DNA of 64,000 nucleotides from positions 3,658,001 through 3,722,000 of the forward strand of contig AP025252.1 of assembly GCA_016865505.2 (NCBI GenBank), in the 5' to 3' direction. Positions within the stretch are counted from its first letter, which is position 1; each line of letters starts with the position of its first letter. The notes under the pieces are model-generated. The model saw only the letters and a list, made by a program, of their open reading frames with translations. It had not been told where the DNA came from and did not search any database. Below, piece after piece: positions 33,940-45,280 of the stretch. The position numbers were made by a program, and so were the translations under genes. This DNA comes from Bryobacterales bacterium F-183. GTDB lineage: Bacteria; Acidobacteriota; Terriglobia; Bryobacterales; Bryobacteraceae.

Positions 33940-35949
33940 ATGAAACGAAGCATCTTTGTCGCGCCTTTCCTGATCCTGACGGTAGCGTCGGCGCAGCCTA
34001 CCGTGGCTCCTACCAACGAGCTGGTGGGGACCAACCGGGGGACGAATGTTAGCGAGTACAACATTCGGAACTCGTTTGAAGTCGGGTATCGATTCCGCTC
34101 GGTGGGCGGCGACCTCGGCAAGTTCCGGTCCGATGTGAACTTCGGCAACGGCCTCCGTGTCCTGGGCAGCTCTTTGTATGTAAACAGCCGGGACGGCAAG
34201 GGGCACTTGTTTGATGAGCTCGTGATCAGCACGCAGGGGCTTGGGAACGATCCGTATCAGTCGGCGATGCTGCGCCTGCAGAAGAACAAGACCTACCGCT
34301 ACGACATGATGTGGCGGTCGAATGATTATTTCAATCCCGCTGCGGCAATTGCGCGGGGTCAGCACCTGATGAACACCACGCGGCAGTTGCAGGATCATGA
34401 CCTCACCCTCTTCCCGCAGGCTAAGTATCAGCTGTACATGGGGTTCTCGCGCAACACCCAGAATGGGCCGGCCTGGACTACCACCAATCTGTTGGAACAC
34501 ATCGGAGATGAGTTCACGCTCCTGGCGGGGATCCGGCGGCAGCAAGCCCAATACCGGTTTGGTGGACGAGCCTCACTCGGGGCAGGGTTGAAGCTGGATG
34601 TCCTGCGCGGCTGGGAAAACTTCAAGGAAGATACGCCCTACGACTTCTATGCGGTAGGTGCAAATGGCGCGAATCTTGCCGATGAGACAACTTTGCAGCG
34701 TTATGCAAAGCGCGAACCGTACCACGGCAACAGTCCCTTCTGGCGGATTGCCCTTTTCCGTGAAAACAGCAACTGGTGGGCTGTGAACGGACGATTCACG
34801 TACACGGATGGCCGGCGGAACTTTGTGTCGGATGAATCGTTGCTCGGCGGGACGGCGTTTGGTCCGCTCACGCGGCAGATCATCACCCTGGGTGACGCCC
34901 GACGTCCGGTGGCTACGGGAAATCTGACGGTTAGTCTGTTTCCGACGGAGCAGATTACTGTCACGAACCATACCGCGGTCTCCAACGTGAGGATGGATGG
35001 GCAGTCGAACTACCTCGAGTTCAACTCGGGCTCGCTGGACCTGCAGCGGTTCAGCTTCCAGTACTTCGGAATCCTATCGACTTCGAATGCTACAGACGTT
35101 TCGGTGACCGCCACCAAGTGGCTCACAGCGGTGGCCGGGTACCAGTACACCAACCGGCGGATTCGGACAGTGGAATCGGATTCGTTTTTTGGTGGGGCTG
35201 CTGACCGTACGGCTGTGGAGCAGACAAACAATATCCATTCCGGACGGTTTGGGCTCCGGTTGCGCCCCGCAAAACCAATCTCAATCACCTTAGACTCTGA
35301 AGTTGGAAGGGCAGATCAGCCGATCTATCCTACAAGCGACCGGAACTACCACTTGCTGAACGGTCGCGTGCAGTATAAGACGAAATCGGTTCTGCTCGCG
35401 ATGTACGCCAAGACGAACTACAACTTCAACTCCACCAGCATCACGAGCTTTAGCTCGCGGGCGCGGAGCTATGGCGTCGACGCAAGCTGGAACGCGCGTC
35501 CGTCGTTCTCGATCCAGGGCGGATACTCGAAGCTGCATACCGACACCCTCTCCGGCATCGCGTATTTTGTGGACTTCAACCTCCAGCGTGGCACCTATGC
35601 CTATCTGAGCAATATCCACACGGGTTATCTTACGCTGCATACCACCGTGGCAAAGCGTGTCGATCTGTTGACGGGCTTTTCGCGTGTGGAAGATACAGCC
35701 GACGGCACCAACCGGAACGGCGGCAGCCTGTACCAGGCCACCACGCGTCCGTTCTACTTTTCGGCGGAGACTTTCCCGATGGCGTTTACTTCGCCCATGG
35801 GACGGATCTCGATCCGCCTGCATGAGCGCCTGCGGTGGAACGCGGCGTACCAATACTATGGCTACCGGCAATCGTTTGCGTCGCTCATCATCCCCAACCA
35901 GGGCTATCGCGCGCACACCGGCTTTACCAGCCTGAGCTGGGCGTTCTAA
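33940..35949 (+). CDS. Large outer-membrane beta-barrel of a porin-cytochrome conduit (MtrB/PioB-like)
   Basis: A 669-residue protein with a signal peptide (about 1-18, ending VASAQ) and a long run of amphipathic beta strands to a terminal aromatic residue (FTSLSWAF). The size suits a barrel of about 26 strands. Examples are FEVGYRFRSVGGDLGKFRSD, MLRLQKNKTYRYDMMWR and WLTAVAGYQYTNRRIRT. MtrB-type sheaths are encoded next to decaheme MtrA proteins, as here, and together let electrons cross the outer membrane. I do not see the CxxC pair present near the N-terminus of Shewanella MtrB. Confidence 0.82.
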   Translation: MKRSIFVAPFLILTVASAQPTVAPTNELVGTNRGTNVSEYNIRNSFEVGYRFRSVGGDLGKFRSDVNFGNGLRVLGSSLYVNSRDGKGHLFDELVISTQGLGNDPYQSAMLRLQKNKTYRYDMMWRSNDYFNPAAAIARGQHLMNTTRQLQDHDLTLFPQAKYQLYMGFSRNTQNGPAWTTTNLLEHIGDEFTLLAGIRRQQAQYRFGGRASLGAGLKLDVLRGWENFKEDTPYDFYAVGANGANLADETTLQRYAKREPYHGNSPFWRIALFRENSNWWAVNGRFTYTDGRRNFVSDESLLGGTAFGPLTRQIITLGDARRPVATGNLTVSLFPTEQITVTNHTAVSNVRMDGQSNYLEFNSGSLDLQRFSFQYFGILSTSNATDVSVTATKWLTAVAGYQYTNRRIRTVESDSFFGGAADRTAVEQTNNIHSGRFGLRLRPAKPISITLDSEVGRADQPIYPTSDRNYHLLNGRVQYKTKSVLLAMYAKTNYNFNSTSITSFSSRARSYGVDASWNARPSFSIQGGYSKLHTDTLSGIAYFVDFNLQRGTYAYLSNIHTGYLTLHTTVAKRVDLLTGFSRVEDTADGTNRNGGSLYQATTRPFYFSAETFPMAFTSPMGRISIRLHERLRWNAAYQYYGYRQSFASLIIPNQGYRAHTGFTSLSWAF

Positions 35950-35964
35950 TCACAGACGAGAACT

Positions 35965-36300
35965 ATGCTTTACTTTGACCCAACGCCGATCAATTTCAGC
36001 CTCCTGCTGGTGCTGATGCTGGGCGGTTGGGCCATTCACAGCGCTTCCAGACAGCGGCCGGATGCGAACCTGCCGCTGATCTTCTACGCCGTCATCCTGA
36101 TCTTCAACCGCCTCTTTGACTTGCAACTGGACATCACACTCATTCTGGGCGGCGTGGCGTTGGCCGCGCTCATCCGGTTTGAGTTCCTCAGCAAGACGTT
36201 TATCCGCTGGATCACTTACCTCGAAATCGCCGTGCTGGTGATGATCCTCTGGAACGGCCTCGGCGTGATCTTCGGTCCGGGCCTCGCCCTAAGGATTTGA
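35965..36300 (+). CDS. Small four-helix membrane protein
   Basis: A 111-residue protein with about four membrane segments (INFSLLLVLMLGGWAIH; LPLIFYAVILIFN; ITLILGGVALAALIRF; WITYLEIAVLVMILWNGLGV). It begins 15 bases after the conduit barrel gene and is probably in the same transcript. It could be a membrane partner of the electron conduit, but it has no haem or quinone motifs that I can see. Its last 12 bases overlap the convergent rhodanese gene. Confidence 0.7.
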   Translation: MLYFDPTPINFSLLLVLMLGGWAIHSASRQRPDANLPLIFYAVILIFNRLFDLQLDITLILGGVALAALIRFEFLSKTFIRWITYLEIAVLVMILWNGLGVIFGPGLALRI

Positions 36301-36663
36301 CGAGGTCGGCAGCCCTGCCGCCACCCAAGCTTTCCAGCCGCCATCCAGCGAAATCGGGTCCGTGTACCCCATTTTCTGCAGGTTGTCGGCCACCAGCGCC
36401 GAACGGAATCCGCCGCCGCAGTACAGCACGATCTTGGTGTTCTTGTCCGGGATCTTGGTCTCAACATCCCGCTCGATGATGCCCTTGCCCAGGTGTACAG
36501 CGCCTTCGGCATGGCCCGCCGCCCATTCATTGTCCTCGCGAACGTCCACCAGCACGTGCTCCACACCGTCTGCCAGCATCTTCTGGTACCCCGGTATGTC
36601 GGTTTCCTTCACACGGGACTTCGCGTCGTTGACGATGTCCAAGAATCCTTTGTTGTGCGCCAT
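36289..36663 (-). CDS. Rhodanese-domain sulfurtransferase
   Basis: A 124-residue single-domain rhodanese. The family marks are HVLVDVREDNEWAAGHAEGAVHLGKG and the active-site loop CGGGFRS with the sulfur-carrying cysteine, followed by DGGWKAWVAAGLP. It is cytoplasmic, with no signal peptide. It is the last gene of the murQ-murA transcript direction. The sulfur acceptor is not evident from context. Confidence 0.92.
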   Translation of the reverse strand: MAHNKGFLDIVNDAKSRVKETDIPGYQKMLADGVEHVLVDVREDNEWAAGHAEGAVHLGKGIIERDVETKIPDKNTKIVLYCGGGFRSALVADNLQKMGYTDPISLDGGWKAWVAAGLPTSSNP

Positions 36664-36674
36664 ATTCCTACAGC

Positions 36675-37187
36675 TTATTCCACCTGTGTGAGGGTGACCT
36701 CGATGTCCAGCCGTCGCGTTGTGGCCGGATCGTCAATCGACGCGACCACGGTCGGCTTCTTCACCGGCACCACAGCCTGCACGGTGGTTCGAATATTGGC
36801 GATGGTGGGGTTTGCCGCACCCTGGCGTTCGCCCTGCTGCAATGCGGTAAGCTCCACATCGAGGCGGAGCGATATCTTGCCGCCCGCCGCGCTGCGAAGG
36901 CGCAGGTCCAGGTTGATGCCCGTATCCATGTAGTTAAACTGGCTGGGCACCCCACTCGGCGATAAGGCCGAAGCCACGGGAACCTTGGTCCCGATACGAA
37001 GTGAGTTTTGGCCGCCTGCCTCCGCCAGCATCGAAAAGCGGCGAGGTTTACCGGTGTCATCACGAAGCTGAAAGTCCACCCGGTAGACTTCGGCCGGCGA
37101 CGGCGAGGTCCTCTCCTGTGCGACGGCGGCGGTAATGGTGATCGCCGCGGCGGCTACCGTAAACCATGGGGATAAGAGTCGGCTCAT
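36675..37187 (-). CDS. Secreted hypothetical protein with secretin-like beta pattern
   Basis: A 170-residue exported protein (signal peptide about 1-23, ending AAVAQ). The segment RIGTKVPVASALSPSG, then FNYMDTGINLDLRLR and ISLRLDVELTAL, recalls the beta strands of the secretin core (G-x-x-x-P-V ... DVG-L-L ... L-L-V-E), but there is no pilus N-domain and the chain is short. It might be a stand-alone relative, or the likeness may be accidental. It lies between murA and the rhodanese gene. Confidence 0.7.
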   Translation of the reverse strand: MSRLLSPWFTVAAAAITITAAVAQERTSPSPAEVYRVDFQLRDDTGKPRRFSMLAEAGGQNSLRIGTKVPVASALSPSGVPSQFNYMDTGINLDLRLRSAAGGKISLRLDVELTALQQGERQGAANPTIANIRTTVQAVVPVKKPTVVASIDDPATTRRLDIEVTLTQVE

Positions 37188-37250
37188 GGGTTCTTGTTGC
37201 TCCTCTGCAGGACAAGACGCTGACTGCCGACGTTCCGTGCAAAACCTTTA

Positions 37251-38507
37251 CTAAGCGACGCGCGTGATCGAGGCTCCCAGCCCAGCTAGCTTCTGTTCGA
37301 GATTCTCGTACCCGCGGTCGACGTGGTACACGCGATCCACCAAGGATTCGCCTTCGGCCACCAGCGCTGCCAGGATGAGCGATGCGCTCGCTCGCAGATC
37401 CGAACACGTCACCGGCGCGCCGCTCAGCTTGGACGCTCCTGCGACAATCGCCCGGCGGCCCTCGATGCGGATCTTGGCGCCCATGCGACCCAACTCCGGC
37501 ACGTGCATAAAGCGGTTCTCAAAGATCGTCTCTTCGATCAGCGAAATCCCCTCGGCCTGGGTCATCAACGCTAGAAACTGCGCCTGCAAGTCCGTCGCAA
37601 AGCCGGGGTACTCAACAGTGGTCATGTCTACCGAACGCAGCTGCCCGTTCTTGCGGACGTGCATCCAGTCCTCGCCGGTCTCGATGAGGCTGCCGGCTTG
37701 ACGCATCAGGTCGATGGTGGCCATCAGATGCTCGGGGTTGCAGCCATTGATCCGGACGTCGCCGCCGGTGATCGCACCCGCGATCAGAAACGTACCCGCC
37801 TCGATGCGGTCCGGGATGATGGTGTGGTCCGCACCTTTGAGGCTCGACACACCTTGCACGGTGATCGTCGACGTACCCGCGCCTTCGATCTTGGCGCCCA
37901 TCTGGGTCAGCAGGTTCGCGACATCCACCACTTCCGGTTCGCGTGCCGCGTTGTCGATGACGGTCTCGCCTTCCGCCAGCACGGCTGCCATCAGCAGGTC
38001 TTCCGTACCCGTCACCGTGATGCGGTCAAACTTGATCTTGCCGCCCTTCAATCCGTTGTCTGCGCGAGCCTCCACGTACCCGTGCTCCTGGTGGATGCGG
38101 GCTCCAAGGCTCTCCAGCGCGTTTACGTGCAGATTGATCGGGCGAGCGCCAATCGCGCAACCACCCGGCATCGACACTCGTGCGCGACCCGTGCGAGCCA
38201 CCAGCGGACCCAGCACCAAGCTCGACGCACGCATCGTCTTGACGATTTCATACGGCGCTTCCGGGTTAGCGATTGTGGCAGCATGTACACGAACCGTGCC
38301 GGAATCGTCCACATCCACGGTTGCGCCGTTGTAGCGCAGCAGCTTCTGCATGGTGCCGATGTCGCGCACCTGCGGGATGCGGCGCAACGTCACCGGTTCG
38401 CTCGAAAGCAAAGAGGCGGCCAGTACAGGAAGCGCGGAGTTCTTCGCGCCCGACGTTTGTACTTCACCAGCCAGCGGCGCACCGCCGCGAATCAAAAACT
38501 TATCCAT
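37251..38507 (-). CDS. murA: UDP-N-acetylglucosamine 1-carboxyvinyltransferase
   Basis: A 418-residue enzyme that adds enolpyruvate from PEP to UDP-GlcNAc, the first committed step of peptidoglycan synthesis. It begins MDKFLIRGGAPLAGEVQTSGAKNS with the Lys-Asn of the active site. The PEP-binding cysteine is present in PGGCAIGARP, so the protein should be sensitive to fosfomycin, unlike Cys-to-Asp variants. FATDLQAQFLALM and other segments match MurA. The start overlaps the end of murQ by 8 bases. Confidence 0.97.
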   Translation of the reverse strand: MDKFLIRGGAPLAGEVQTSGAKNSALPVLAASLLSSEPVTLRRIPQVRDIGTMQKLLRYNGATVDVDDSGTVRVHAATIANPEAPYEIVKTMRASSLVLGPLVARTGRARVSMPGGCAIGARPINLHVNALESLGARIHQEHGYVEARADNGLKGGKIKFDRITVTGTEDLLMAAVLAEGETVIDNAAREPEVVDVANLLTQMGAKIEGAGTSTITVQGVSSLKGADHTIIPDRIEAGTFLIAGAITGGDVRINGCNPEHLMATIDLMRQAGSLIETGEDWMHVRKNGQLRSVDMTTVEYPGFATDLQAQFLALMTQAEGISLIEETIFENRFMHVPELGRMGAKIRIEGRRAIVAGASKLSGAPVTCSDLRASASLILAALVAEGESLVDRVYHVDRGYENLEQKLAGLGASITRVA

Positions 38508-39408
38508 TCAACCCTTCTTGCGCCAGCACCGCGCGAATGCGGCCGTGCGATGCGCGGAGGCTCTGTTCCGCCTCATCTTTGCCAATGCGCAACTTACCCA
38601 TAACGATGGCGGTCTTGACGACCATACCGGCGGCGTCCAGCAATTGGGCGGCTTCTTCGTAAGGCACACCGGCGGCCTGCGAAACGATACGCCGTGCACG
38701 ATCCACCAGCTTTTCGTTGCTGGGCTTCAAATTCACCATCAGGTTGCCGTACACATGTCCAAGGCGAACCATCACCCCGGTACTCAGCATGTTCAGCACC
38801 ATCTTCGTCGCCGTACCGGCACGCAGCCTCGTGGACCCCGCCACGACCTCCGCTCCCGGCGCCGCTTCAATGCCGATGTCGACACTGCGCGATAGCTGCG
38901 AATGCGGCGTACAGCTTACGCCAACCGTCAACGCGCCAAGTTCCTTCGCGTATGCGATCGCGCCCAGCACGTATGGCGTACGTCCACTGGCGGCGATCCC
39001 TACCGCGACGTCGCCTTTGGTAAAACCTTTGGCCTCGAGATCCGTGCGACCCAGTTCGACGCTGTCCTCCGATGCTTCGGTAGCCGAATAGAGCGCGGTC
39101 ATGCCGCCAGCCATTACGCCCTGAATCATCTCGTACGGCACGCTGAACGTCGGCGGACATTCCGAAGCATCGAGTACGCCCAGGCGTCCGCTGGTCCCGG
39201 CGCCGACGTAAAACATCCGTCCGCCCGCTTCCAAACGGTCCGCAATCGCGTCCACGGCCTTGGCAATTTCAGGAATCGCGCGACCCACCGCGTCGGCCAC
39301 CTTGTGGTCTTCGTGGTTCATCACGCGCATCATTTCAAAGGTAGAGAGCGCGTCCAGGTTCTCAGACGCCGGATTGCGCTGCTCGGTCAGGAGGGAGTCC
39401 AAACTCAT
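38500..39408 (-). CDS. murQ: N-acetylmuramic acid 6-phosphate etherase
   Basis: A 302-residue SIS-domain lyase that cleaves the lactyl ether of MurNAc-6-phosphate to GlcNAc-6-phosphate in cell-wall recycling. Marks are MFYVGAGTSGRLGVLDASECPPTF, VAVGIAASGRTPYVLGA and GAEVVAGSTRLRAGTATKMVLNM, all strongly conserved in MurQ. It is read together with murA, so recycling and new synthesis of peptidoglycan precursors are linked in one transcript. The ATG at 39408 diverges from thiC with 35 bases between. Confidence 0.96.
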   Translation of the reverse strand: MSLDSLLTEQRNPASENLDALSTFEMMRVMNHEDHKVADAVGRAIPEIAKAVDAIADRLEAGGRMFYVGAGTSGRLGVLDASECPPTFSVPYEMIQGVMAGGMTALYSATEASEDSVELGRTDLEAKGFTKGDVAVGIAASGRTPYVLGAIAYAKELGALTVGVSCTPHSQLSRSVDIGIEAAPGAEVVAGSTRLRAGTATKMVLNMLSTGVMVRLGHVYGNLMVNLKPSNEKLVDRARRIVSQAAGVPYEEAAQLLDAAGMVVKTAIVMGKLRIGKDEAEQSLRASHGRIRAVLAQEGLNG

Positions 39409-39440
39409 CGGTCACGTTCTAGGTTAGCCTGATTGTTTAG

Positions 39441-40844
<1,404 letters not shown>

Positions 40845-40864
40845 TCACGATTACAACAACGCAC

Positions 40865-42310
40865 ATGTCGATGGAAAAGTATGAAGCGGTGATGGGCCTT
40901 GAGGTCCATTGCCAGCTTGCCACTCGCACCAAGATCTTTTGCGGTTGCGCCACCGGCTTTGGCGCGGACCCGAACACCAACGTCTGCCCGGTGTGCCTTG
41001 GCCTGCCGGGCGCCTTGCCCGTCCTCAGCCGCCAGGCCGTCGAGTACGCGATCAAGGCCGCGCTGGCGCTGAAGTGTACGGTGAACGAAGCGTCCATCTT
41101 CGCCCGCAAGAACTACTTCTACCCGGACCTTCCCAAGGGCTACCAGATCTCGCAGTTCGACAAGCCGCTGGCCGAGCACGGTCACGTGGATTTTGAACTA
41201 AACGGAGAAACCAAGCGGGTCCGCATCACGCGCATCCACATGGAAGATGACGCGGGCAAGTCCATCCATGACGGCTTCAAGGACTCGGAAAAGTACACCT
41301 ACGTGGACTTGAACCGCAGCGGTACGCCGCTCATCGAGATCGTGACGGAGCCGGACATCCGTAGCTCCGATGAGGCGTACGCGTTCGTCACCGCTTTGAA
41401 GCAAATCCTCGAGTACATCGAGATTTCCGACTGCGACATGGAGAAGGGCAACCTCCGTTGTGATGCGAATGTGTCGGTCCGTCTGCGCGGGGAAGAGAAG
41501 CTCGGCACCAAGGCGGAAGTGAAGAACGTCAACTCGTTCCGCTTCCTCAAAATGGCTTTGGATTATGAGATTCCGCGTCAGATCAACCTGATTGAAAGCG
41601 GCGGCAAAGTCGTGCAGGAAACGCGGCTGTTCAACGCCAATACAGGTGAAACGGCGTCGATGCGCAGCAAGGAGCAGGCGCACGATTACCGGTACTTCCC
41701 GGAGCCGGACTTGTTGCCGCTACGCATCCCCAAAAACTGGATGGAAACCATCCGCGCGACGATGCCGGAACTCCCGGCAGACAAGCGTGCGCGGTTCATC
41801 AGCGAGTACGGCCTGCGCGAGTACGATGCGCAGGTGTTGACGGCGGACCAATATTTGGGAACCTACTTCGAACAGGTCGCAAAGGCCACCGGCGACGGGC
41901 GTACGGCATCGAACTGGGTGCAGGGCGACCTGTCGGCGTTGTTGAAGGAGTCCGGCAAGTCGATCGCGGAATCCCCGGTGACGGCGGCGGGCCTGGCGGA
42001 GTTGCTGCAGTTGCTGGCCAAGCAGGAAATCAACGGCAAGCAGGCTAAAGAGGTCTTTGCCAAGATGTTCGAGACGGGCGACAGCGCCAAGGCGATCGTC
42101 GAACGCGAGGGCATGAAGCAGATCTCGGACACGGGCGCGATCGAAAAGATCATCGACGAGGTCCTGGCGGCGAATCCCAAGCAGGTGGAGCAGTACAAGG
42201 GCGGCAAGACCACGGTGATCGGCTTCCTGGTCGGGCAAGTGATGAAGGCGTCGAAGGGACAGGCGAATCCGGCGACGGTAAACGATCTGCTGAAAGCGAA
42301 GCTGGGCTAA
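40865..42310 (+). CDS. gatB: Aspartyl/glutamyl-tRNA amidotransferase subunit B
   Basis: A 481-residue subunit of GatCAB, which converts Glu-tRNA(Gln) and Asp-tRNA(Asn) to the correct amides. It has [20 protein letters not shown], then [12 protein letters not shown] (zinc site), [49 protein letters not shown], and a C-terminal YqeY-like tRNA-binding domain (about 330-481). The presence of gatB implies indirect amidation in this organism. gatA and gatC are not in the window. Two in-frame ATG codons (40865, 40871) are possible starts. Confidence 0.97.
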   Translation: MSMEKYEAVMGLEVHCQLATRTKIFCGCATGFGADPNTNVCPVCLGLPGALPVLSRQAVEYAIKAALALKCTVNEASIFARKNYFYPDLPKGYQISQFDKPLAEHGHVDFELNGETKRVRITRIHMEDDAGKSIHDGFKDSEKYTYVDLNRSGTPLIEIVTEPDIRSSDEAYAFVTALKQILEYIEISDCDMEKGNLRCDANVSVRLRGEEKLGTKAEVKNVNSFRFLKMALDYEIPRQINLIESGGKVVQETRLFNANTGETASMRSKEQAHDYRYFPEPDLLPLRIPKNWMETIRATMPELPADKRARFISEYGLREYDAQVLTADQYLGTYFEQVAKATGDGRTASNWVQGDLSALLKESGKSIAESPVTAAGLAELLQLLAKQEINGKQAKEVFAKMFETGDSAKAIVEREGMKQISDTGAIEKIIDEVLAANPKQVEQYKGGKTTVIGFLVGQVMKASKGQANPATVNDLLKAKLG

Positions 42311-42312
42311 AG

Positions 42313-45192
42313 CTACCGAAACCGCGCCAGCCAGAGGTCGCCGTCCCTTTTGACCTCGCTATAAAAGATGCTGCCGCCACCGGGCGGCGACGCGATGCAT
42401 TGAACGGCATTCGGCGCTACCGATAACAGCGGAGTTTCCTGCTTCTGTACGCGATCGTAAAGCAGGATCTCGCTTTCCTGAACGATGATCATGTACCGCT
42501 GATCTGCGTTGCTTTGCTCGCGGGGCCAAACCGCAAGGCGGCCCGCCACGTCCAGTTCGGTCAGGTTCCCGGGCTCATACAGCACGACCTTTTGCGGACG
42601 CGCGTACGTCGTGCCCGCGGCGTAGCGCCACCGCCAGTCATGCAGCCAGACCAATGGACTTTTCTCGAGCCCCGGTGCAAGCGGCGGATTGGTCTGCAGT
42701 TTCGGCGACCTCGGATCCACCAGGATGCTTGGCTCCGAGTTCCGCATGTAAATCAGCTGTGTGCCGTCTGCGGACCAGACCGGGCGCTGAATGCCGACCT
42801 TGCCAAGAGCCGTCAGACGCCGGAGACCGCTACCGTCACTATGGATGGTCCAGCCGTCGTAGATCCCGGCACGGTCCGAGAAGAATGCAATCTCATCGCC
42901 GTTTGGGGACCACATCGGAACCCGATCTTTCGACTTGCCGCTGGTCAGGCGCCTTTGCCCGGAACCATCTGTGTTCATCACCCAAAGATTCTCCAGGCTG
43001 TCGGAGATCGTGTCGTACGCGATCTTGGTGCCGTCAGGGGAGAAGGTGAAGTTGGCGATCACGTCCGTGTTGGACGCGATCGGGTGCGGTGACCCCGTCA
43101 CGGCTTTGCGGCTCAGATCAAACGGGACGCTATTCAGCGTGATCTGCCGAACCGCTCGCGAATACACCAGCGAGTTGCTGGCCGCGCTGAAGTGCATGCC
43201 GCCGACATAATGCGCCGGTACCGTCACCGGTTGCGGCTCGCCACGCGTCTTGCCGGTACTCTCATCGATGGGTACGCGCCAAATGTTCATCGACCCGCTG
43301 CGGTCACTCAAAAAGTACAGATACCGCCCCGACGGTGACCAGATGGGGTTCCAGTCAATAGCGCTGTCGTTGGTGACGTGGATCGGTTCCGCCTTTCCCG
43401 ACGCCGCAATGGTGACAATGTCGCGCTGGCCCCCAGCAGAGAGTGCCCAAAACGCGATGCGAGTCCCCGAGGGCGACCATGCTGGTTGGATCGCATCGCC
43501 GCTCGCCAGTTCCCGCTCCGTACCGTCGCTTGTGTCCACAATGTGCATCCGCTTGACGGGACCAAAGCGAGCCGACGGCGTGGTGAACGTCAGTTCGGAA
43601 TACGCGACATGGCGATTGTCCGGCGACCATGCGGGCCAATACCCCCGGCGCGTCAAACGTCGCGGATTCTCGCCCGTCGCCTCCATCAGAAAAAGCCCGC
43701 CGCCATCCTGTTCCGAGCGGAACACAATGCGCGACCCGTCGGGCGACATGGCGGGCTGCATCGCGTCATCCGGAAAGCGCTCTGTCAGGTTGATGGCCGC
43801 GTTGCCGCCGATCCGCTGCAAATAGATGTCCCACTGGCCGGCCGCACGGCTCGCGTACAGCACCTGCTTGCCGTCGGGCGAAATGCTGATGCCCACTTCC
43901 TCACCGGTGAGATTGGTGATGCGCTCGTACGAGATAGGCTGCAGTAACTCGGGATCGTCGCCCATCGCCCGACCTCGCATCCACAGCATCGATGCGACGG
44001 CACCCAGCGCAAGCAGACCCGCGCCCGTAGCGATGGTGCGCAAGCTGGGGAGACGGCGCCGCCAGCCAAATGGCAGCACGACCGTACCGGCACCGGAACT
44101 GCTGCTCGACGATTCACGACCCAACCGCTTGCAACTGCTCCGAAGATCCGCGGCAGTCTGGAAGCGCAGGTCGACGTCCTTTTCGAGCGCCTGCATGATC
44201 AGCGTGTCCAGCATTGGACCCAAGCTCGGCTTCACTTGCGACGGCGGAGGCGGCGTGTGATTCAAGATCGCGTCAAAGATCACACCCTCGGTGGGACCAT
44301 CAAACGGCCGCTGCTTGGTAGCCAGTTCGTACGCCACCACGCCAAGGCTGAACAAGTCGGACCGGCCATCGACGCGCTTGCCCGCCACCTGCTCCGGCGA
44401 AAGATAGCGGATCGTACCCGCAAGACGCCCGACCTGGCTACGAAACACCGATACCGCGGCATCCTGCGTTGCTGAGGGTTCGCGTAGTTTGGCCAGGCCA
44501 AAGTCCAAGACCTTGACGAAGCCATCCTTGCGGACCATGATGTTTTCGGGCTTGATGTCGCGGTGGACGATCCCCGCCTCATGCGCGGCACCCAGCGCGG
44601 ACGCCGTTTGCGACACCCAATCCAGAATCGTCTTCGGATCGATATCGCCGGACCGGGTCTGCAGATAATCGCGTACCGTCTGCCCCTCGACGTACTCCAT
44701 CGCGATGTACTGGTGATCCCGCCACTGGCCGGCGTCGAACAGCGCGACAATGTGCGGATGGTTCAACAACGCGACCGCACGAACTTCCTGCTGGAAGCGC
44801 TGTTCGCGTTCCTCGTTGCCGCCGGGGTAGAGCCGGTGCAGAATCTTCAAAGCGACGCGACGGTTGAGGCGCGTGTCCTCGGCTAGATACACGGCGCCCA
44901 TGCCGCCCTCGCCAAGATTGCGCTCGATGCGGTAACTACCCACCAGGTCGCCAGGACTCAGGGGACCACTTACCTGCTGCGCGAGCATCGCGGCAGCCTC
45001 TTCGATGGCGCCGTTCTTGAGAAACTGATCGCCGCTGGCGTGACGATCCGCCTCGAGCAATCGGCGCACAGTTTCGCGCAACTCCGAGTCGTCACCTGCG
45101 ACGGTGGCCAGAGCGCTTTGTGCTTGTTGGTCGGGTAGGTCTTTCAGCCGCTCAAAAAGGTCGCAGGCGCGCCTATATTGATCCGAGTCCAT
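42313..45192 (-). CDS. Membrane Ser/Thr protein kinase with extracytoplasmic TolB/PD40 propeller
   Basis: A 959-residue sensor kinase. An N-terminal helical segment (1-85) precedes a Hanks-type kinase domain (about 87-350): glycine loop NLGEGGMGAVYLAED, Lys116 in VALKIL, catalytic loop IVHRDIKPENIMV and KVLDFGLAKL. One membrane helix (about 385-405, IATGAGLLALGAVASMLWM) leads to a PD40/WD40-type six- to eight-bladed propeller (ISPDGKQVLYASRAAGQWDI and repeats SPDGSRIVF, SPDNRHVAY, SPSGRYLYF). This architecture is common in acidobacteria. It ends 2 bases from the convergent gatB stop. Confidence 0.95.
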   Translation of the reverse strand: MDSDQYRRACDLFERLKDLPDQQAQSALATVAGDDSELRETVRRLLEADRHASGDQFLKNGAIEEAAAMLAQQVSGPLSPGDLVGSYRIERNLGEGGMGAVYLAEDTRLNRRVALKILHRLYPGGNEEREQRFQQEVRAVALLNHPHIVALFDAGQWRDHQYIAMEYVEGQTVRDYLQTRSGDIDPKTILDWVSQTASALGAAHEAGIVHRDIKPENIMVRKDGFVKVLDFGLAKLREPSATQDAAVSVFRSQVGRLAGTIRYLSPEQVAGKRVDGRSDLFSLGVVAYELATKQRPFDGPTEGVIFDAILNHTPPPPSQVKPSLGPMLDTLIMQALEKDVDLRFQTAADLRSSCKRLGRESSSSSSGAGTVVLPFGWRRRLPSLRTIATGAGLLALGAVASMLWMRGRAMGDDPELLQPISYERITNLTGEEVGISISPDGKQVLYASRAAGQWDIYLQRIGGNAAINLTERFPDDAMQPAMSPDGSRIVFRSEQDGGGLFLMEATGENPRRLTRRGYWPAWSPDNRHVAYSELTFTTPSARFGPVKRMHIVDTSDGTERELASGDAIQPAWSPSGTRIAFWALSAGGQRDIVTIAASGKAEPIHVTNDSAIDWNPIWSPSGRYLYFLSDRSGSMNIWRVPIDESTGKTRGEPQPVTVPAHYVGGMHFSAASNSLVYSRAVRQITLNSVPFDLSRKAVTGSPHPIASNTDVIANFTFSPDGTKIAYDTISDSLENLWVMNTDGSGQRRLTSGKSKDRVPMWSPNGDEIAFFSDRAGIYDGWTIHSDGSGLRRLTALGKVGIQRPVWSADGTQLIYMRNSEPSILVDPRSPKLQTNPPLAPGLEKSPLVWLHDWRWRYAAGTTYARPQKVVLYEPGNLTELDVAGRLAVWPREQSNADQRYMIIVQESEILLYDRVQKQETPLLSVAPNAVQCIASPPGGGSIFYSEVKRDGDLWLARFR

Positions 45193-45280
45193 CTGCCTTG
45201 CTTATCGGAAGCTTACGAGGCCTCCATGGGGTCCAAATGCCGAGTATAACGCGCATGAAGAATCGTATAAAATTCAGACA

